Shown: positions 19,943 to 30,613 of the stretch, one piece after another
Position numbering within the stretch: the first letter of the stretch is position 1
Layout: each line of letters begins with the position of its first letter
Program-made: the position numbers and the translations under genes
Origin: Prorocentrum cordatum
Taxonomy: Eukaryota; Sar; Dinophyceae; Prorocentrales; Prorocentraceae
Assembly (NCBI GenBank): GCA_963575745.1
Contig: CAUYUJ010014349.1
Span: 1 to 64,000 of the forward strand
DNA length: 64,000 nucleotides
Direction: 5' to 3'
The notes under the pieces: model-generated
What the model was told of the DNA's origin: nothing
Seen by the model: the letters and a program-made list of their open reading frames with translations, nothing else
Database searches by the model: none

Positions 19943-19966
19943 CTTGAGCCAAAATATGGCTACAGG
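19943..19966 (-). other. DinoSL relic with small insertions
   Basis: The minus strand keeps GTAGCCAT and TTTTGGCTCAAG exactly, with one extra base near the 5' end and two extra bases in the middle relative to the dinoflagellate leader. It ends eight bases before the ATG at 19934. Confidence 0.85.
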
Positions 19967-20500
19967 GTAACGTTGTTATCAATATTATAACAATATTTGC
20001 CTAAACAAATGAACCGATATTAAGACGGGGGGTGCGACTTGGCCCGCGGGGGCGCGGTTCCGGAACTGGGCCGCCGCGTCAATTGGTGACGGCGGCGGTG
20101 CTTTTATCTTCGCGCCCTCGATCGTGGCGCTTCCTTATTCACGCATATACTTGTGAGCGCCATATATTGCCTTACATATGTTTCTATCGTTGCACACCAT
20201 ACCTTGACGCTGTATATATTCGCGCATCGTGCTTATCATTGTGTTAGCTTAGCACATCCACATTGTTTTTATCTCCGCGCATACTGATGATTGGGAACTT
20301 GAGTGATGACACTCGCTGTTTTCTCGTGCGTGAATGTGCGAGTTATGCAGGCGGCACCACTTGTTTCGAGCCGCGTCCCGAGGCGGAGCCACGGCGACGA
20401 GCCGCGGCGCGTGCACTGTTCGATGCGGACCCGCGGCGACCAGCCCTGGCGCGTGAACTATTATATATAAGTCCTTATTTGAATATACGTGTATATCTAG
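19967..20500. other. Intergenic stretch with TTATCTTCGCG motifs
   Basis: It contains TTTATCTTCGCGCC (about 20103) and TTTATCTCCGCGC (about 20267), and a minus-orientation copy of repeat D at 20365-20458. No gene. Confidence 0.4.
20365..20458 (-). repeat. Dispersed repeat D, copy D3
   Basis: Its complement carries the block seen at 31043-31095 and 32203-32264 (GGTCGCCGCGG, CTCCGC, GACGCGG). It sits just upstream of repeat A2. Confidence 0.55.
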
Positions 20501-22672
20501 TGGCCGTCGGCCCATCCCGCCGCCGTGCCTGGATTCGTGGACAGTGGATGTTGTTGGAGGCTCTTGGGCCGTCGTGGAGCGGCGGCGGACCGAAAGCGCG
20601 ACGATCTCAAATTCTGGGCCACTGGGGGAATGTCTGCAGTATGCCTCAAGTGGCATCGAATAAGTACGACTTGAGGCACGCCCGTTGTATGCCTCAAGTA
20701 GTTCCGATCGGGTACCACCTGAGGCGCGTCGTCATTATGCCTAATGTGTTAGCAAACAAATTCCCTTTAGAGGCACGTCGGCAATATGCATCAAGTGGTG
20801 CCGAATGTATGGGTGTCTGGATCTCATGTTACGCCTTTCGGGGGTCTCTGGAAGACAGTGTTGAAGCCTCTTGGGGGCAGTTTTGGGGTATAGTCTTTTG
20901 TGGCTTCTTGGGGGCTGCTTGGGGCGTCTTGGAGGCATATTGGAGGGCCTGGGGGCATCTTGGGGCACTCTTGGGGCCCCCTGGGGTTTCTGGGGGCGAA
21001 CCACTTGATTGTTTTAATTGTTTTGACGCCCTCTTGGGCCCCTCTTTGTGCCGTCATTGAGCCCTCTTGGGCCGTCTTGGAGCCCTCTTGTGCCGTATTG
21101 GGGGCCGTCTTGGGTCGTCTTGGGGCTGTCTTAGTTAGGGCTTCTTGGGGCCGTCTTGGGGGTGCTATTGGGCCGTCTCAGAGCGTCGGGAAGCAGAAAA
21201 GGTGCGAAAGCAAAGCTCATTGAAAAACACAATGGAAAATCAACAATTTTAGCATCTCGGGGCAATCTTAATCCCACCAACCCTCTGGGCGTAGGTGGTT
21301 TAAGGAGTTTCCTCTTCCAACTTCCTTCTCCCCCTTCGGGGAGGGGTTTACCCCTCCCCCCCACCCCCTCCCCTGGACCTGGACGGGGCGTTCCACGAGG
21401 GGTTGGAGCGTCCAAGATGGCCCAGGATTGCTCCAAGAGCGCCTCGGAGAGCCCAAGATGAGCTCCACGATTGCTCAATACAGCTTCAGATGCCCCACGA
21501 TGGCTCCGAAGATGGTCCAAGATGCCCCGTGACCGCCCCAATACGGCTCCAAAAGGCCAAATAGCTCCCCAAGGATGCTCCCCAATAAGCCAAAATCCTT
21601 CAACAACCTACTGAAAATCAATGATGTTCTGCTTCTCTCCTTTTCGCTTCCGATGGCCATCCGAGACCTCAACATTGCTCCAAGAGGGCACAAGAGGGCC
21701 CCAAGAGGGGCCCTAGAGAGCCCCAAGACAGCCCCAAGAGCGCCCAAGAGCGCTCCAAGAGCGCTCCAAGAGCGCCCCAAGAGGGCCCCATAATGCGATT
21801 TTAAAGGCTCTAGAGGGGCAACGCTAATGAAAGCTCCCCTCTTTTTCTATATATCTCCTCCAAGATTGCCCCAAGAAGCGCCCATGCGGCCCCAAGAGGC
21901 CCCCAAGATTGCCACAGGAGGCCACCCCAAAAGCCACCAAGAGGCCCCAACGATGCCCCCAAGAGGACCCCATAGGCCTCTCCGATGCACCCAAGGCGCC
22001 CAATAGACCCCCAGGACCGCCAGGAGACCCCCAAGGCGCCCCAAGAGGCCTCCAAGAAGCGCCCAAGAGAGATCCCAAGAGGCTCCGAAAGGCATCTACA
22101 AGTCCTTTGGCCCTTTTGCTTGCTCTCCTCCTCATCATCATCCTTCTGCCCCTCCTTCCTCCTCCTCATCCTCCTCCTCCTCCTATTCATATTCCTTCTC
22201 TCCACTCCCTTATCTATCCATCCAGCCTCCCCCGTCTCCTCATTCCTCATTCGCACGGTTCGGCTGTCTCCCATCTTTGCTCCCGCACGTCCCTGATCAC
22301 GTCAACTCGCCTGGGCGTTGCTTCTGGATGGGCTGGTGGGGATACGCGCAGCGTGAGGAATTGGGAGGGCCCTTAGGGGCCTCTTGGGCGGTCTGTGCGG
22401 CATATTGGCCCGTATTGGGGCCATATTGAGCGTCTTGGAGCGATCATTGGGTGTATTCGGGGCCTCTCGGGGCCTTCGTTGCCAGTCGCGAGGCCCGCTT
22501 GGGCCCGAAAACGCCACGCGGGAAGCTGCGAGAAGCCCCAGGAGAACCGCGGGAAGGCCAGAGAGAATTGGAAATTGTGGTTATGGTCCCCTTACTGAGG
22601 ACCGAGGCTCGGAGGTTTGTACACGGGACCTGAGGACACGCCCACTCCGTGCCGCGCGGCACGGTTGCGGAT
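20501..22672 (+). repeat. Dispersed repeat A, copy A2, split by nested B3
   Basis: The left part (20501-21271) matches 942 to about 1660, and the right part (22355-22672) matches the remainder to about 2007, both in the plus orientation. The material between is a complete copy of repeat B. No gene. Confidence 0.7.
21272..22354 (+). repeat. Dispersed repeat B, copy B3, inserted in A2
   Basis: It starts ATCCCACCAACCCTCTGGG and ends GGGCTGGTGGGGATAC plus CGCGCAGCG. It has the same internal order and length (1083 bases) as B2 and B4. Confidence 0.8.
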
Positions 22673-22855
22673 ATACATACACAAATACAGGCATATACGC
22701 ATACAAATGCATGTACGTGCATACCAACGCATTGCATCGGTGACATTGCTCGCAGCATATCCCGTTACGTCCGCGGTCATTTGTTGCTCTAACTTGCATT
22801 GCGTGTCGGCGCTCGCGCCTCTTACCGACTCAAGCCGCGTGCGCGCGCGCGCGAG

Positions 22856-23248
22856 ATGTCAGGCGTCGCCCCTGCAGGCGACCCTGGGTCGCCCCTGGAG
22901 AGTCCACCAGGGTCGCCGATATCTCCGCCGCCTGGCGTCAGCGCCGCCGCTCTTGCAGGCGACGCTCCTGCACGCGACGCGCCTGCAGGCGACGCTTCCT
23001 CTGGCTCGCACGCGGGCGAAGGGATGTCGTCGGAGCCCGCGGAGGCTGCCCCTTCGGTTGACGACAGGCGCAAGCGGAGCATCACGCGCACGTATTCTGC
23101 GATCGCCGACATGCCCGAATCTGCTCGGAACACGTTCAACATGATGCAGTCTGATGACGGCCCTTCCAATACAAACACGACACGCTCGATACGTTATAAG
23201 ATCACGTACACCATCGAAGATGCAGTGGTCTTCGAGGACTCTGACTGA
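22856..23248 (+). CDS. Hypothetical protein, 130 residues
   Basis: The frame from the ATG at 22856 encodes a Pro/Ala/Gly/Ser-rich N-terminal half (repeated AGDAPARDAPAGDA) and a more ordinary C-terminal half (KRSITRTYSAIADMPESARN, then SIRYKITYTIEDAVVFEDSD, ending acidic). The C-terminal part has alternating strand-like residues. I do not recognise the family. The frame is open 19 codons upstream of this ATG without another ATG. A sequence ending CGACTCAAG 28 bases upstream faintly recalls the leader 3' end, but too little is kept to call. Confidence 0.5.
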   Translation: MSGVAPAGDPGSPLESPPGSPISPPPGVSAAALAGDAPARDAPAGDASSGSHAGEGMSSEPAEAAPSVDDRRKRSITRTYSAIADMPESARNTFNMMQSDDGPSNTNTTRSIRYKITYTIEDAVVFEDSD

Positions 23249-23710
23249 GATTCCTGCACGATCGAGCGGCGCAGGCCATTCGGTCTCTTCGGTTGCAGCA
23301 TCGGATGTTGCGTGACAGCAAGTGTCGCGGAGCATTCATTGATTCGTCTGTCGCGCACTCGTGAACTTTTGTGTGGCTGCTGCGTCGGGTACTCTGCGGC
23401 ACGAGCAAGTGCGCTGCTATGCGCTATGGTGTACTGTTCTGCGGATCACGTTTCAACGACGACCGTCAGCGACGGAACCCATGTGTAACTTGGGGGAGGA
23501 TGTAACAGAGATAACAACATGCGCGTGCCTGGGGTTGTGAGGGGCGGCGGTGGTCGTGGGAGGGGGAATGTGGGGGAAGGCATCAGCAGCTCTGTATTGC
23601 ACCCCCCCCCCTGTCCGTAGAACTGATTCTCTCGAAGGCAATCCTCGATCGCTCTTTCAGAGCGCCCGACCCGAGTGCCGCCCCGCGCGCCCTACCCCCC
23701 GACCGCCTCG

Positions 23711-24388
23711 ATGGCGCAGCGCTCGAGCTTGGCGTGCAGGGGCGTCGCTGGCGCTCGGGCGTTCGTGGACAACATGTGGGTCGACGGCATTGATGCAGAG
23801 ACTGGGTGGATCGATCCCGCCATTTGGGAACGGTTGTCTCCATCTGACAAGGAGCGGTACTACGGGCTTGTGCAGAATATGCTGGCCCAGCGCAAGTCCG
23901 CCCATGGGCAGCCCAGCGACGGCGACGGCGCGCAGCAGGACAACGTGCAGCAGATCGGCGACGGCGCGCAGCAGGACCACGTGCAGCAGGACGGCGATGG
24001 CGCGCAGCAGGACAGCGTGCAGCAGGACGACCAGCACGACGACGGTGCCACGCACCACGGCAGCGCTCAGCCCAGCGTGCAGCATGACAACGGCGACCAG
24101 GGCAGTGGCAACCGTGCCGTGGCTCAGCAGTACGATGGCCAGGGCGACGATGATCAGACGGGCAGTGGCAAGGACCAGCTCTCCGACACGCAGCACGACA
24201 ATGGCCAGCAGGCCGTGGCTGAGATCTACCCCAGTGCACAACGGCGCCACCGCAGGATGTTCCAGGCGCAGGCTGTCTTGAGTGACCTGTACACGGACCT
24301 GAGCAAGATTGAGAAGAAGATCGACGCGCAGGATAAGATGATCAGCTACTTGGCCGAGAAGATCAAGAACCTCGAGAATCAGATCTGA
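23711..24388 (+). CDS. Hypothetical protein with Gln/Asp repeat and C-terminal coiled coil; likely retroposed
   Basis: 225 residues from the ATG at 23711; an upstream in-frame start at 23675 is less likely. Residues about 15-60 are globular (NMWVDGIDAETGWIDPAIWE). Residues about 70-110 are a tandem of an 11-residue unit, GDGAQQDxVQQ-type. Residues 110-165 are Asp/Gln/Gly/His-rich. The last 55 residues form a clear heptad coil (LSDLYTDLSKIEKKIDAQDK). A 155-base trailer leads to a 123-base poly(A) tract at 24544-24666, suggesting that this copy came from a polyadenylated mRNA. Function unknown. Confidence 0.6.
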   Translation: MAQRSSLACRGVAGARAFVDNMWVDGIDAETGWIDPAIWERLSPSDKERYYGLVQNMLAQRKSAHGQPSDGDGAQQDNVQQIGDGAQQDHVQQDGDGAQQDSVQQDDQHDDGATHHGSAQPSVQHDNGDQGSGNRAVAQQYDGQGDDDQTGSGKDQLSDTQHDNGQQAVAEIYPSAQRRHRRMFQAQAVLSDLYTDLSKIEKKIDAQDKMISYLAEKIKNLENQI

Positions 24389-24543
24389 GGCGGCCACTAG
24401 GCGCGCGCCTATAATAGATAAGGGCGCTCCTTGCGCCCGGGCGCATACAGAGCGCTCCTTCGCTCAACCGCGGGACGCCGCCCCCCTGCGAGTCGAGCGC
24501 GCTATGCCATTCCCGCGGGCATTCGCGCCGCCTGCGAGATGAG

Positions 24544-24559
24544 AAAAAAAAAAAAAAAA

Positions 24560-24615
<56 letters not shown>

Positions 24616-24634
24616 AAAAAACCATAAAAAAAAA

Positions 24635-24666
<32 letters not shown>
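24544..24666 (+). repeat. Poly(A) tract, 123 bases, few interruptions
   Basis: Almost pure A with scattered C, G and T. It lies 155 bases downstream of the stop at 24388 in the sense orientation. Phe-only and Lys-only frames across it are artefacts. Confidence 0.95.
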
Positions 24667-24667
<1 letters not shown>

Positions 24668-24839
24668 GGGCGAACCGCGCGATGCATTCCGCGGCGCGCG
24701 CAGCCGCCCTCGCACAAGAATCCTCGCCGGCGGTCGTGGCTGCGTGATGGTTACGCGGGTGCCACTTTTTCGTGCGACTCGGGCATTTCGACGTCTCGGT
24801 CTCGGACTTGGGATTGTGTGAACAAACGTCTAACCCTCT

Positions 24840-25078
24840 AGCCCCGATCCTCCCCTCACAACTCGATCGATCAGCGAGCCTCGAGTCGCATGCTCGATCC
24901 TCGAGCTTAGATCATCGACCCACCTCGAGCCTCGACCCTCGATCCTCGAACCTCGAACCTCGACCCTCGATGATCAAATCTTGAACCTCGAGCCTCGAAC
25001 CTACATCCTCGAAGCTCCATATGCGAACCTCGGTCCTCGATCATCGAACCTCGACCAAGCAACGAGCTTCTCAGCAGG
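24840..25078 (+). repeat. Degenerate 7-base minisatellite (CCTCGAN)n
   Basis: More than 20 imperfect copies of CCTCGAA/CCTCGAC/CCTCGAT. It contains many overlapping TCGA sites. No gene. Confidence 0.8.
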
Positions 25079-25417
25079 TATGGGGTCCCCCACTATGTAC
25101 GATCCACCCGAAAATAGTTAGGGCCCTGACTCGCCAAGTAGAATCACACTCTCAGACGTAGATCGGATCTAAATACAATAGGTCAGCACCACCCCTTCCC
25201 ATGTACATATAGCAATTCCAGCACCGAACGTAGATGCTGCTTCAGAGCAGGTGGATAAGGACCCCCCAACGCGCGTGGAAGACGATCCCAGCAATCCTAT
25301 AATACTCTCACGACAAGTGCGTCGGGAACTCCCCACAATAGATATAAACCGATACTCAACGAGACGATATGGCACCTTCCGACCGACACGTATATATGGC
25401 ACTCCCAGCAGTGAACC

Positions 25418-27303
25418 CACCTCTGGGCGCAGGTGGTTTATGGCGTTCCTCTTTCCAATATCACTCCTTTCCCAGCTCGGGAGGTTTACGCCCTCTCCCC
25501 TCCCCCCCCCCCGCCCGCTCACCCGCCCACCCCACGCGCGCACGCGCGCACGCGCACACGCATACACACACAGGCACACTGCGTCTAGAGGGGCTCCCCG
25601 CGAAGGGTTAGAGCGCCCATGCTGGCTCAATGGATTTGCTCCAAGAGGGCCCCAGATAGCCCAGATGGCTTCAAGATTACACAACAGCCATCAAGATTGC
25701 GCCTCCGACATGCATCCAGGCTCCAATGCGGCTCCAATATACGGTTTCAATTGCAATCTGAGCCCTCCAGGACCACCCTCCCCCTCAACAACGATGCAAC
25801 AATTGCACCAAGACCAAAGGAACATCAATGTTGTTTGCTTTGTCGATCGTTGTCTTCCGATGCGCTCTTGAGGCGTCAGGATGGCCCCAATATGGCCGAA
25901 TGGAGCCCCAAGACGCCCAATATGCTCCCACGAGCTCACCTACTATAGCGCTCCAAGAGCGGCCCGCGATCGCCCAATGCGCCTTTTTTGAGCATCCGAG
26001 AGGGGGCGGGGTGGGGTGGAGGGGCGGCGTGCGTGTGTGTATGTGTGTGTGTGGCAGCGACTGCCCCAAGAGGCATCTCAGAGTCACAAAACAACTCCTG
26101 ATGCCCACCTCCCCCCCGCCCACCTCCCCCACCCCCCCACCCACCCACCCACCCCACCCACATAAGCACACCCAACCACCCCCCACCCACGCCCCCACCA
26201 CCACCCCCGCCACCCCACCCCCCCACCACCACCATCACCAACACACACCCACACATACACACAACACACCTCCTCCCCCCCCCCCTCTCCCCCCCCCCCT
26301 CCCCCCCCCACCACCGCCCCTCCCCCCTCCCTCCCCCCCCCCACCCCCACCCCCACCCCCCCCCCCCCCCCCCCCTTCCCCTTCCCCCCCCCCCCCCCCC
26401 CCCCTCCCCCCCCCCCCCCCCCCTCCCGCCACCCCCCCCCACCCACCCACCCGCCTCCCCCCGCCGCCCCACCCACCCAACCACCACCCCCACCCCACCC
26501 CACCCCAACAGAGCCCCAATATAGCCACCAATAACGCTGTGAGAGGACCCCAACTTAAGGGAGCCCATGGCTCCAATGGGCATCAGAGAAAACGTTTCCG
26601 AGGCGGTTGTTAACCTGCCTGCTCTCACCGCCACCGTCATCACCTGCAGCAACAACATCAGCACCACAATCTCCAGCGACAGCACTATAGCAGCAGCGGC
26701 AGCACCATCAGCACCACCACCACTGTCAGCATCAGCACCAGCAGCAGCATCGGCAGCAGCACAATCAGCAGCACCAGCATCACCACGATCAGCAGCAAAC
26801 GCATTAGCAGCATCACCAACACCAGCAGCACGAGAACCATCACCGCCAGTAGCAGAAACAACAGCAGCACCACCACCAACAAAAACAGCAATACCAGCAC
26901 CAGCAGCAGCACCAGCAGCAGCACCAGCAGCAACGCGAGAACCATCAACGCCATCAGCAGCAGAATCAGCACAACCAGCAGCAGCACCACCAGCAGCAAC
27001 ACCACCAGCGGCAATAACACCAGCAGCAGCACCAGCAGCACCTGCCCAGCAGCAGCACCACCACCAGCACCAGCAACATCACCAGCAGCACGAGAACCAG
27101 CAACACCAGCAACATCACCAGCAGCAGCAGTGCCAGCAACAGCAACAGCACCCGTAGCAGCATCCGCACCCTTCGCTACCACAGATATCTCAATTCAGCG
27201 GTATTGCCCGCGCTGTCGCACTATGTGGGTTTATTCAGCCCTTCTCCCGTCAGCTCTCCAGGAGATTGTTCCTGGATGGGCTGGTGGAGATACGCAAAGC
27301 GTC
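25418..27303 (+). repeat. Repeat B/C composite with poly(C) and CAG interior
   Basis: It starts with a diverged B-type head (CCTCTGGGCGCAGGTGGTTTA at 25422) and ends with the B-type tail (GGATGGGCTGGTGGAGATAC, CGCAAAGCG). In between are an AC/CA run, a C-rich block at 26105-26510 and a CAGCAC/CAGCAA block at 26690-27160. The long Pro, Gly and Ala/Leu frames are artefacts of these tracts. Confidence 0.55.
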
Positions 27304-28300
27304 AATAATTGGCAATATACGTAGATCGGTCTTCGCCGTATGTTGAATCTCGCTCCGATATATGTGATACATTATTATATGTATATGAATCCAACTCCTC
27401 CTCCACCGAACCGCCGCCCAATGAAGGGCAATATGCGAATGGCCGCGTCGGCCACCGCGGCGGCCGCTGGCCACCACTAAACAAAAGAGTGCCTGGCGGC
27501 GCATTGGCCATGGGTTGTTGATATCACCATCCTCCATATTCGAGAGAGGGAGAAAGAGATAGAGAGAGAGAGAGGGGGACTGCATATATGTGTATATATA
27601 TACACATATGTATGTGTGTATATATATATATGGCTCCAAGACTGCCCCAAGACGGTTCCAAGTGCCCAGGCCCTTCCGAGAGCCACCCCGAGAAACCCAA
27701 ATTTGGTACGAAACCTGAATGACACAAACGTAGCGTTGCCGTCTCGCCTTCTCTCTTCTAGTGAGCTCTTGAGGCTCCAAGGTGGCCTCAATATGGCCCA
27801 ATGCGATGGGAACAGGGTGGCGGGGGGGCGGGAGAGGGGGGTGGGGTGAGGTGGCGCGGGGGGTGAGGGGGCGGGGTGGGGTGGGGGGGGAAGGGGCGGG
27901 GAGGGGGGGGAGGGGGGGGGAGGGTGTTTTGGCGGGGGGCGGAGAAAGGGGGTGGTGTTGGTTGGGTGTGGGGAGCGGGGGAAGTGAGGTGGGATGGGGA
28001 GGGGGATGGCGGATCGGGGGGTGGGGGGTGGGGAGGAGAGGGGGGGAGGGGGGGACGAGGAGGGGGGGGGTGCGGGGGGATGGGGGAGAGGGGGGGTGGG
28101 GGGGGTGGGAAAAGAATTGGAGGAGGGGGGACACAAGGAGTTTTTGGGGGGGGTTGGGTGGGGGAGCTGATGGGGGGGGGGTTGGTTGGGCGGAATGGCG
28201 GTGGGAGGGGGTGGAACAGGGGGGGGGGGTTGGGGGGGGGGGGGGGGGGGGGGGGGTGGGGGGGGTGGAGGGGGGTGGAAAGGGGGGGGGGGGTTGCAAA
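27304..28300. repeat. Simple-sequence stretch: GA, TA, then a 450-base G-rich tract
   Basis: GA run at 27545-27580, TATATA at about 27590-27632, and from 27828 to 28290 a strand of more than 85 percent purine with many G runs of five or more. No gene. Confidence 0.8.
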
Positions 28301-28329
28301 AGCGCAAATGTGTTTTCAGTTTTTTTTCT

Positions 28330-28905
28330 GGAAACAATGTGGGCAAGATTCCCCCGAGGGGCTTCTCGCGCCCCTCGCAATAGCCGCAAGATGGGACCAA
28401 GACCAGGTCAATCAATTGGGCCGCGCCGCGGGCCCCACGAGAAATCAACGACAAGCCCGATATCGGCCCGAGAGGCCCCCGAGAAAACGTGCCCGAGGCC
28501 ACTCTTAAACTGCATGATTCCACCGTTACCGCCATCACCAGCAGAAGCATGAGCAGCAACGCCACAACCGCCAGCAACCGCATTTGCATAAGCATGAGCA
28601 CCATCAGCACCACCACAATCACCAGCACCAGCAACACAACCAACATCAGCACCGCCACCAGCACCCGCAGCAGCATCAATTGCAGCACAAACGTCAGCAT
28701 CACCAGCACCAACAGCAGCGCCACCAGCACCCGCAACACCACGAGAATCAGCAACACAAACAGCAACACCAGCAGCAGCATCACCACCACCATCAGCAGC
28801 AACACCAACACCATCGCATAAGCAGCGTCACCAGCTGCAGCAGCATCATCATCACCACAAGCAACAGCACCAACACCATCACCGACTTCACGAGAAAAAG
28901 CCACC
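28330..28905 (+). repeat. Dispersed repeat C3 (CAGCAC-rich)
   Basis: A block like AACGTGCCCGAGGCCACTCTTAA at about 28485 parallels the start of C1 and C2 and leads into about 370 bases of CACCAGCAC/CAGCAA repeat. The B-type tail is absent here. Confidence 0.55.
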
Positions 28906-28981
28906 CGCGCGCGCGCGGGTGACCATGGTGACCAGCGCGCGCGCGCGAGCGCGCGCGTCGGAATTCAGTATTGCGCGCGCG

Positions 28982-29100
28982 TCGGGGTTCTGTATTGTCC
29001 ACAATAAAAGGTTACATATAATGCCACAGGCTGAATTCAAACTTTTTGCTGTTCCCTAAAAGGGGCGCGTTGGCCTATTGTGGACAATACAGACCTCCGA
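28982..29100. mobile_element. MITE-like element with about 26-bp terminal inverted repeats
   Basis: The left end TCGGGGTTCTGTATTGTCC and the right end GGACAATACAGACCTCCGA are inverted copies, extending to ACAATAA/CTATTGT. The 119-bp body is AT-rich, includes GAATTCAAA, and is flanked by CG alternations. Related, more diverged copies follow at about 29101-29245, 29246-29330 and 29990-30105. Confidence 0.6.
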
Positions 29101-29429
29101 CGCGCGCGCGCGCGTTAATGAGTTTGTCCACAAGAAAAGCCGACATACAATTCCAAAAATTGAATTCAAAAATTATGTTGCGTGTTAAAGAGACGGGCGC
29201 GTCGACTTTTCCAATGTGCATGGACAATACAGAGCTCCGACGCGCGCGAGTTGAGAGTTCTAAGATATTGTCCGCAACATGTGATTCCTCTAACTGAATT
29301 CAACATTTCTGTATGTCTTTAAAGAGTCTTGGTTTAAGTGACTTTCCAACTCTCATTGCTCGTGGCTCATGGTGCCATTGTGGTTTTTGTGGTTTCATCG
29401 AAGAGCACGCATGGTGGGCATCTCCCAAG

Positions 29430-29670
29430 ATACATCGTAGCTTCCCGCAGCGGAACCCATAAATTCCCAAATGGGACACATAGATTCCTGCAGGTGTACC
29501 CATAGACCCCCGATGCAGAAACCATTATAGTTCCCGACGGGAACCCAACTCCCGCTCGTGAACCCATATAATCTTTCCGCAAGGGAACCCGTATATTCCC
29601 AGAGAAGCCTTAGATTCTTGCAGGGGGCGCCATAAATTCCCGCATGGAAACTCATGGACACCCAATATAC
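29430..29670. repeat. Degenerate tandem repeat with TTCCCGCAAGGGAACCC units
   Basis: About eight units of 24-30 bases, each around TTCCC(N)2-6GGGAACCCATA, many self-complementary at TTCCC/GGGAA. No gene. Confidence 0.7.
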
Positions 29671-30139
29671 ACCCCCGAAAGTCCGAAGGGAGCCCATAAG
29701 TTCCAAGCCCTTGCCCTTGTCCTTCTCCTCCTCCCCTGCTGGCATCATATTTTTCGTCATTGCCCTCCTCCTTCTCCTCTTCACCCAATGTCAACCCCTG
29801 TTGCGGCCATGTGGCGATGCGCGTGACGCGCCAGGACCCATGCGCAAGGTCCAAGCGCGCCAGTCTATCGGCATCGAACGCCCAACCGCGTACAACAAGG
29901 CAAAATTCCCCGCGCGCGTGGACGCGCGCACTAAAATGAACCCTCAACGGTGACCGACGGATTTCGGGTGACCCGCGATCGCGGGTGACCCCCGCGCTCG
30001 CGCGGGGAGTTCTGTATTGTCCACAATGCAGAAGCCGACGTGTACTTCCAAGAACTGAACTCAAAACATCTGTGCCCCTTTAAAGAGGCCAGCGGGGCGT
30101 GCAGGCTTTGCTTATTGCGCGGGTCTTTGCACCTGCGGC

Positions 30140-30258
30140 CCCACATAGAAACGTCGTCGTCGGTCGGCACGTCGGTCGGTCGGTCGTCGTCGTCGTAGTC
30201 GTTGTCGTCGGTTGCCGTCGGCGCGGGTCGAATGCACAAGCGGTGGAGGGGGGATAAA

Positions 30259-30289
<31 letters not shown>

Positions 30290-30430
30290 GGGGGGGGGGG
30301 GGGGGTGGTGCTGTGGGGCGATGCGGGGTGCGAGGGGCGGAGGGGGGAGGGGAGGGGAAGGGCGGGGAGGAGGGGAGAGGGGTGTGGGTGTGGTGTGGGG
30401 GTGGGGAGGGGGGGGGGGGGGGCGACAGCG
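30140..30430 (+). repeat. (GTCG)n then poly(G) tracts
   Basis: GTCGGTCG repeat at 30150-30225, then G runs at 30257-30305 and a G-rich strand to about 30425. No gene. Confidence 0.85.
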
Positions 30431-30577
30431 CCGATTACGTTGAATGGCAGCGTTGTGTCTGATCGATCGGGGCGCTGATCGGGCGATGCCTCATCCCTCA
30501 TGAACCATGAGGGACTTATCTAATCACCCTTACCGTCCTCCACCACTGCAAATTTTGGGCAATGGTAACCAGTACAC

Positions 30578-30613
<36 letters not shown>

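Noticed and set aside
23617-23640. CCGTAGAACTGATTCTCTCG as a leader relic before the gene at 23711
   Set aside because: Only the first six bases and scattered later ones match the leader; not better than chance.
25828-28904. Frames of up to 475 codons rich in Pro, Gly, Leu or His
   Set aside because: Each follows poly(C), poly(G) or CAG repeat; overlapping frames on both strands are equally open.
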